From NCBI GenBank assembly GCA_030039095.1, contig JASHQP010000368.1:1-10714 (forward strand): DNA of 10,714 bases, in the 5' to 3' direction. This stretch comes from Streptosporangiaceae bacterium. GTDB lineage: Bacteria > Actinomycetota > Actinomycetes > Streptosporangiales > Streptosporangiaceae. This document shows positions 7,402 to 10,714 of this stretch, one piece after another. Positions within the stretch are counted from its first letter, which is position 1. Every line of letters starts with the position of its first letter. The position numbers and the translations under genes were made by a program. The notes below the pieces were generated by a model. It was given only the letters and a program-made list of their open reading frames with translations, ran no database searches and was not told the DNA's origin.

Positions 7402-8550
7402 ATGACAGACACGGCTCTCGATCCCGCGGCGATCGCCGCCGACGCCGTGGCCCTGGCCGAGCTCGACGGCGGGACCGGCCGTGAGCGGGTGCGCATCGAC
7501 TGGCTGCTTCGGCGGCTGCACGGCGCGCCGGGCAGCCGGCGCGTCGACGGGGCTGGCAGCCTGGTGTGGGCGTTCGGCCCGCCGCCCTACCGCCTGGCTG
7601 TGCTCGTTCACGTCGACGACGTCTTCGGCGAGTCCACGGTGCGCCGCATCACCGAGCGGGACGGCTGGCTGGCCGGCCCGGGGATCGGCGACAACGCGAT
7701 CGCGGTCGCGACCGCCGTCGCCGTGGCCGAGCACGACGTTGACGAGCCGGCTCCGCTGGTGATCGTCTTCACCGTCGGCGAGGAGGGGCTCGGCGGGCTG
7801 TGCGGCGCACGCCACGCCTGCCGCGAGCTGACGCCGGAGGCGGTGCTCGCCCTGGAGGGCCACGGCTGCGACCGCGTGTTCACCGACGCGGTCGGGTCGC
7901 TGCGGGTCCGCCTGGAGGTCACCGGCCCGGGCGGGCACTCGTGGTGGGACCGCGGCCGGCCGAGCGCCGTGCACGAGCTCGTCCGGCTGCTGCACGAGAT
8001 CACCGCGTCGGCCCCGGCCCGGCGCCCGGTCAACGTCGGCCTGGTCGACGGGGGAACCGGCGTCAATGCGATCGCCGCCCGGGCGACCGCGGCCGTCGAG
8101 TGGCGCTCGACCGACCAGGCGGAGCTCGACGACCAGGACGCCGCGCTGGCTGGCCTCGAGGTCGCCGCCGGCCTGCGGCTGTCGGTGGACCGCCTGGACA
8201 GCCGGCCGGCCGGCTCCGTGCCGCGCTCCCATCCCCTGGTCGCCGCCGTCCTGAGCGCCCGCCGCTCGATCGGCCTGCCGGACACGACCGGCGACGGCTC
8301 GACCGACGCGAACGCGGCGCTCGCCGCCGGCATACCGGCGGTCGCGCTCGGCTGCTGCGAGGGCGAGAACATGCACTCTCCCGCCGAGCGGATCCGCGCC
8401 GGCTCCATCGCCACCGGCGCCAGGCAGCTGCGCGCCGTCCTTCAGGAAGTCATGGAACTCACGAAAGGCGAGGAGCGGGACAGTGCTGCGAACCGGCAAG
8501 GATTACATCGAGTCGCTGCGCGACGGCCGGGAGGTATGGATCGACGGTGA
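7402..8550 (+). CDS. M20-family zinc metallohydrolase (amidohydrolase / N-acyl deacylase type)
   Basis: A member of the M20/M25/M40 family of two-zinc peptidases and N-deacylases, which cleave amide bonds in dipeptides, N-acylated amino acids and similar compounds. The metal and catalytic residues are in order: H70 and D72 (LVHVDD), D97 (GPGIGDNA), the base E127 with E128 (TVGEEGLGG), E152 (LALEGHG) and H325 (ENMHSPAE). H179 (PGGHSW) lies in the lid/dimerisation domain. It is 382 residues, but the family would be expected to end near residue 352-360. The last 20 or so residues (SAANRQGLHRVAARRPGGMDRR) come from reading 68 bases into the next gene and look like a non-conserved run-on. ATG 7402 follows AGGGTGA (7394-7400). 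It is the first gene of the rightward operon. The substrate is unknown; a role in freeing an acyl or aminoacyl group before ring oxidation is inferred. Confidence 0.9.
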   Translation: MTDTALDPAAIAADAVALAELDGGTGRERVRIDWLLRRLHGAPGSRRVDGAGSLVWAFGPPPYRLAVLVHVDDVFGESTVRRITERDGWLAGPGIGDNAIAVATAVAVAEHDVDEPAPLVIVFTVGEEGLGGLCGARHACRELTPEAVLALEGHGCDRVFTDAVGSLRVRLEVTGPGGHSWWDRGRPSAVHELVRLLHEITASAPARRPVNVGLVDGGTGVNAIAARATAAVEWRSTDQAELDDQDAALAGLEVAAGLRLSVDRLDSRPAGSVPRSHPLVAAVLSARRSIGLPDTTGDGSTDANAALAAGIPAVALGCCEGENMHSPAERIRAGSIATGARQLRAVLQEVMELTKGEERDSAANRQGLHRVAARRPGGMDRR

Positions 8551-9931
8551 ACGGGTCAGCGACGTCCCGGCGCACCCGGCCTTCGCGCCGATGGTCAACC
8601 TGCGTGCCCGGATCTACGACCTCGGCCACGAGGCCGGCGCCGCGGACCTGCTGACCTACACCGACGAGCAGTCGGCCGAGCGCTGCGCCACCACCTCGCG
8701 CCCGCCGCACACCCGCGACGACTGGAAGGCCAAGCGGGCCACGGTCGACGCGATCCTCGACGACGCCGGGGGTGTGGTCACCCGGGTAGGCGACGAGACC
8801 GTCGGCGAGATGTGGTCGCTGTTCGACGGTCAGGACGTTCTCAGCGAGATAGACCCCCAGTTCTCCGCGAACATCGCCCACCACGTGCGCCGCGCGCAAC
8901 TGCTCGACCCGTTCCACGTGTCGGCCAACACCGACCCGAAAGGCAACCGTTCCGTCCGCCCGCAGGACCAGGATCCCGACGTGCTGCTGCACGTGGTCGG
9001 TGAGACGGACAGCGGCATCGTGGTGCGTGGCGCCAAGTTCGAGACCGCGGCCGCGTACGCCAACCAGGCGTTCGTGAAGCCGACCATCGGCGAGTGGAAC
9101 AACGAGGTGCTCAGCGACTACGCGGTCGGGTTCCTCGCCGACATGGGCGCGCCGGGCATCAAGCACATCTGCCGGTCGGCGTTCGCCGACGGGCGCAGCG
9201 CCGACGACTACCCGCTGACCAGCAGGTACGACGAGATCGACACGATGATCGTCTTCGACGACGTCGAGATCGGCTGGGAGAACGTCTTCTTCTACCGGCA
9301 CACGAAGGCGGCCGCGTTCATCCGCGCCACCCTGCACCGCTACAGCATCTTCCCGTACGTGCAGCGCTACGGCCGCTTCGCCGACTTCCTGCTCGGCGTG
9401 GCGTACGCCAGCGCGAAGTCCACCGGGGTCACGATGCACCAGGGCGTGCGGGAGAAGATCGCGCAGATCGCGTGCTACCGCGAGGGCATCAACGCGCACC
9501 TGACCGCGGCGATCGAGCTCGCCGAGCCCAGCCCGGGCGGGCTGCTCATGCCCAACCAGCCGATGATGTACGCCGCCCGGGTGTTCGCGTCCACCCAGCT
9601 TCCGGCGGTCATGCACACGGTCCGGGACCTCTGCGGCTGCCAGGTCAGCCTGATGCCCAGCAAGGCCATGTTCGACAGCGACGGCGGCGGTGAGTGGCTG
9701 CGGAAATATTTCCGCGTAGGCGAGATCCCGGCCGAGGAGCGCCGCAAGCTGTTCGCGCTGGCCCGCGACCTGCTCAACTCCGACTACGCCGGGCACCGGC
9801 TGACGTTCCAGCTGTTCGCGCAGTCGCCGCCGTTCTCGCACCTGCTGGCGGTCTACAACAACTACGACTTCAGCGGACCGCTGGACGTGGTGTCCCGGTA
9901 CTCCGGCGTCGCAGACGAGGTGCGTAAGTGA
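8483..9931 (+). CDS. HpaB-family FADH2-dependent monooxygenase (two-component oxygenase subunit)
   Basis: The large oxygenase of a two-component flavin monooxygenase of the 4-hydroxyphenylacetate 3-hydroxylase (HpaB) family. Such enzymes use FADH2 from a separate reductase and O2 to hydroxylate phenols or, in relatives, pyrrole-2-carboxylate. At 482 residues it is full length. Family landmarks are LRTGKDYIESLRDGR at 2-16, DPFHVSANTDPKGNRS at 142-157, IVVRGAKFETAAAYANQ at 179-195, the VFDDVEIGWENVFFYR strand (257-272), and the C-terminal RRKLFALARDLLNSDYAGH (420-438). The start is GTG at 8483, with AGGAG (8471-8475) 7 bases before it, inside the end of the M20 frame. Its stop overlaps the RidA start (GTGA). 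No flavin reductase (HpaC-like) is visible in the window. The substrate is not predictable by eye. Confidence 0.92.
   Translation: MLRTGKDYIESLRDGREVWIDGERVSDVPAHPAFAPMVNLRARIYDLGHEAGAADLLTYTDEQSAERCATTSRPPHTRDDWKAKRATVDAILDDAGGVVTRVGDETVGEMWSLFDGQDVLSEIDPQFSANIAHHVRRAQLLDPFHVSANTDPKGNRSVRPQDQDPDVLLHVVGETDSGIVVRGAKFETAAAYANQAFVKPTIGEWNNEVLSDYAVGFLADMGAPGIKHICRSAFADGRSADDYPLTSRYDEIDTMIVFDDVEIGWENVFFYRHTKAAAFIRATLHRYSIFPYVQRYGRFADFLLGVAYASAKSTGVTMHQGVREKIAQIACYREGINAHLTAAIELAEPSPGGLLMPNQPMMYAARVFASTQLPAVMHTVRDLCGCQVSLMPSKAMFDSDGGGEWLRKYFRVGEIPAEERRKLFALARDLLNSDYAGHRLTFQLFAQSPPFSHLLAVYNNYDFSGPLDVVSRYSGVADEVRK
9700..9715. repeat. 16-base perfect palindrome inside the HpaB-like gene
   Basis: GCGGAAATATTTCCGC reads the same on both strands and has an A/T core (AAATATTT) in very GC-rich coding DNA. 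It encodes Arg-Lys-Tyr-Phe-Arg with AAA and TAT codons, which are rare here. It could be a protein-binding site or chance. Confidence 0.4.
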
Positions 9932-10356
9932 TAGACCCGATCACCGCCGGAGGGCATCTGCGGATCCGGCCGTTCAACACCGCCGAGACCTATCCGGAGC
10001 AGCGGCTCGACAACGACCTGTGCCAGGCGGTGGTGGCCGGGAACACCGTCTACCTGCGCGGCCAGGTGCCGCAGGACCTGGACACCGGCGAGAACGTCCA
10101 CACCGGCGACCCGGCCGGCCAGGCCGAGCAGGTGATGACGAACGTCGAGACGCTGCTCGCCGAGGCGGGCGCGTCCATCGAGCACGTGGTGAGCTGCACG
10201 GTCTACCTGACCGACATCCGGCACCGGGAGCCGGTGTACCGGGTGCTCGGGCGGCGCCTGGCGGGCGTCTACCCGGTGTTCACCGGCCTGGTCGTGTCCG
10301 CGCTCGCCCGGCCGGAATGGCTGGTCGAGGTCACCGTGGTGGCGGTGAAGCCATGA
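9928..10356 (+). CDS. RidA-family (YjgF/YER057c/UK114) enamine/imine deaminase
   Basis: A 142-residue RidA-superfamily protein; its archetype hydrolyses reactive 2-aminoacrylate enamines/imines to keto acids plus ammonia. Its trimer-fold signatures are LCQAVVAGNTVYLRGQVPQD (31-50), the helix QAEQVMTNVETLLAEAG (65-81), and ALARPEWLVEVTVVAV (125-140). R128 matches the conserved substrate carboxylate-binding arginine (R105 in the Salmonella protein), followed by E134, so deaminase chemistry is retained. The N-terminus is about 10 residues longer than RidA itself, as in several pathway-specific relatives such as 2-aminomuconate deaminase. The GTG start lies within the hpaB-like stop (GTGA), preceded by GAGG (9917-9920). 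Its own stop overlaps the next ATG (ATGA). Placement directly after the oxygenase suggests it resolves an imine or enamine product of ring oxidation. Confidence 0.9.
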   Translation: MIDPITAGGHLRIRPFNTAETYPEQRLDNDLCQAVVAGNTVYLRGQVPQDLDTGENVHTGDPAGQAEQVMTNVETLLAEAGASIEHVVSCTVYLTDIRHREPVYRVLGRRLAGVYPVFTGLVVSALARPEWLVEVTVVAVKP

Positions 10357-10714
10357 CGTTCTCGCTGGTCGGCCGCTGCGAGCGGACGGGTGCGGTCGGC
10401 GCCGTCATCGCCTCGGCGAGCATGGCGGTCGCCGCGCGGTGCGCCGCAGTACGGGCCGGCGTCGGCGCGGTGTGCAGCCAGAGCACCACCGACCCTCGGC
10501 TGCGCGGGGACCTGCTGGACGCGATCGCCAGCGGGGCGTCTGCGGGCGGCGCGCTCGCGGGCCTCGTCGACCGCGCCCCAGACGTCGCGTTCCGGCAACT
10601 CGTGGTCGTGGACGCTTCGGGCGGCTCGGCGAGCTACTCCGGTGAGCGAGCGCTGGGCGATGCGGCGGACGTGCACGGCGCGGGCGCGGCCGCGGCCGGG
10701 AACCTGCTGGCCGG
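10353..10714 (+). CDS. DUF1028 family protein, predicted Ntn-hydrolase (3' end outside window)
   Basis: The frame starts at the ATG at 10353, overlapping the RidA stop by 4 bases (ATGA), and is open to the right edge (120 residues; the family is about 220 or more). The opening MTFSLVGRCERTGAVG, then AVRAGVGAVCSQSTTDPRL, ASGASAGGALAGLV, RQLVVVDASGGSASYSGE and AAAGNLLAG follow the DUF1028 (PF06267-like in numbering, which I cannot verify) layout of an N-terminal Ntn-type fold, a glycine-rich loop and a conserved GN-LAG motif. Members are described as putative N-terminal nucleophile hydrolases of unknown function. After removal of Met1 the new N-terminal residue would be Thr2, a possible nucleophile (inference). 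Its co-translation with the M20 hydrolase and RidA suggests it acts on an amide or imine in the same pathway, but this is not proven. Confidence 0.85.
   Translation, partial: MTFSLVGRCERTGAVGAVIASASMAVAARCAAVRAGVGAVCSQSTTDPRLRGDLLDAIASGASAGGALAGLVDRAPDVAFRQLVVVDASGGSASYSGERALGDAADVHGAGAAAAGNLLA

Noticed and set aside
7327..8499. 390-codon minus-strand frame opposite the M20 gene
   Set aside because: No recognisable family and atypical amino acid content; all M20 metal ligands are on the plus strand.
8459..9841. 460-codon minus-strand frame opposite the HpaB-like gene
   Set aside because: Compositional shadow; the plus strand encodes a full-length HpaB-family protein with a good ribosome binding site.

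Overview
The window is very GC-rich, uses many GTG starts and has tightly packed genes. It carries a DUF574 (Methyltransf_19) methyltransferase, a family expanded in filamentous actinomycetes. I therefore read it as chromosomal DNA of a high-GC actinobacterium (Streptomyces, Streptosporangium or Pseudonocardia type). No rRNA, tRNA, CRISPR array, insertion sequence or phage gene was seen.

Left part (1-2204, minus strand): a copper homeostasis operon in the order csoR, copZ, copA. It has a CsoR-type inverted-repeat operator just upstream of csoR. The copA-type P-ATPase is cut by the left edge of the window, with about 517 codons visible. The logic is repressor, cytosolic Cu(I) chaperone, exporter.

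Middle part (2200-4775, plus strand): a start-less C-terminal gene remnant, an orphan DUF574 SAM-dependent methyltransferase, and a secreted GH18 chitinase-like enzyme. The chitinase has an A/T-rich promoter whose -35/-10 spacer is filled by a perfect 9-1-9 inverted repeat, a likely operator. The chitinase 3' end overlaps, tail to tail, an MDR (quinone oxidoreductase-like) gene that has lost its whole nucleotide-binding core in frame.

Right part (4727-10714): two divergent operons around an 89-base control region. Leftward run an XRE-cupin regulator, a GMC flavin oxidoreductase (4-base overlap) and the deleted MDR gene (4-base gap). Rightward run an M20 metallohydrolase, an HpaB-type flavin monooxygenase, a RidA-type enamine/imine deaminase and a DUF1028 protein (cut by the right edge). 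Every junction in the rightward operon overlaps, so the four are almost certainly co-translated. Taken together this looks like a catabolic cluster for an amide- or N-acyl-linked, nitrogen-containing aromatic or heteroaromatic compound: hydrolysis by M20, oxygenation by HpaB, hydrolysis of an imine/enamine by RidA, and alcohol oxidation by GMC. The substrate cannot be named from sequence alone, and this is the most promising candidate for an undescribed pathway here.
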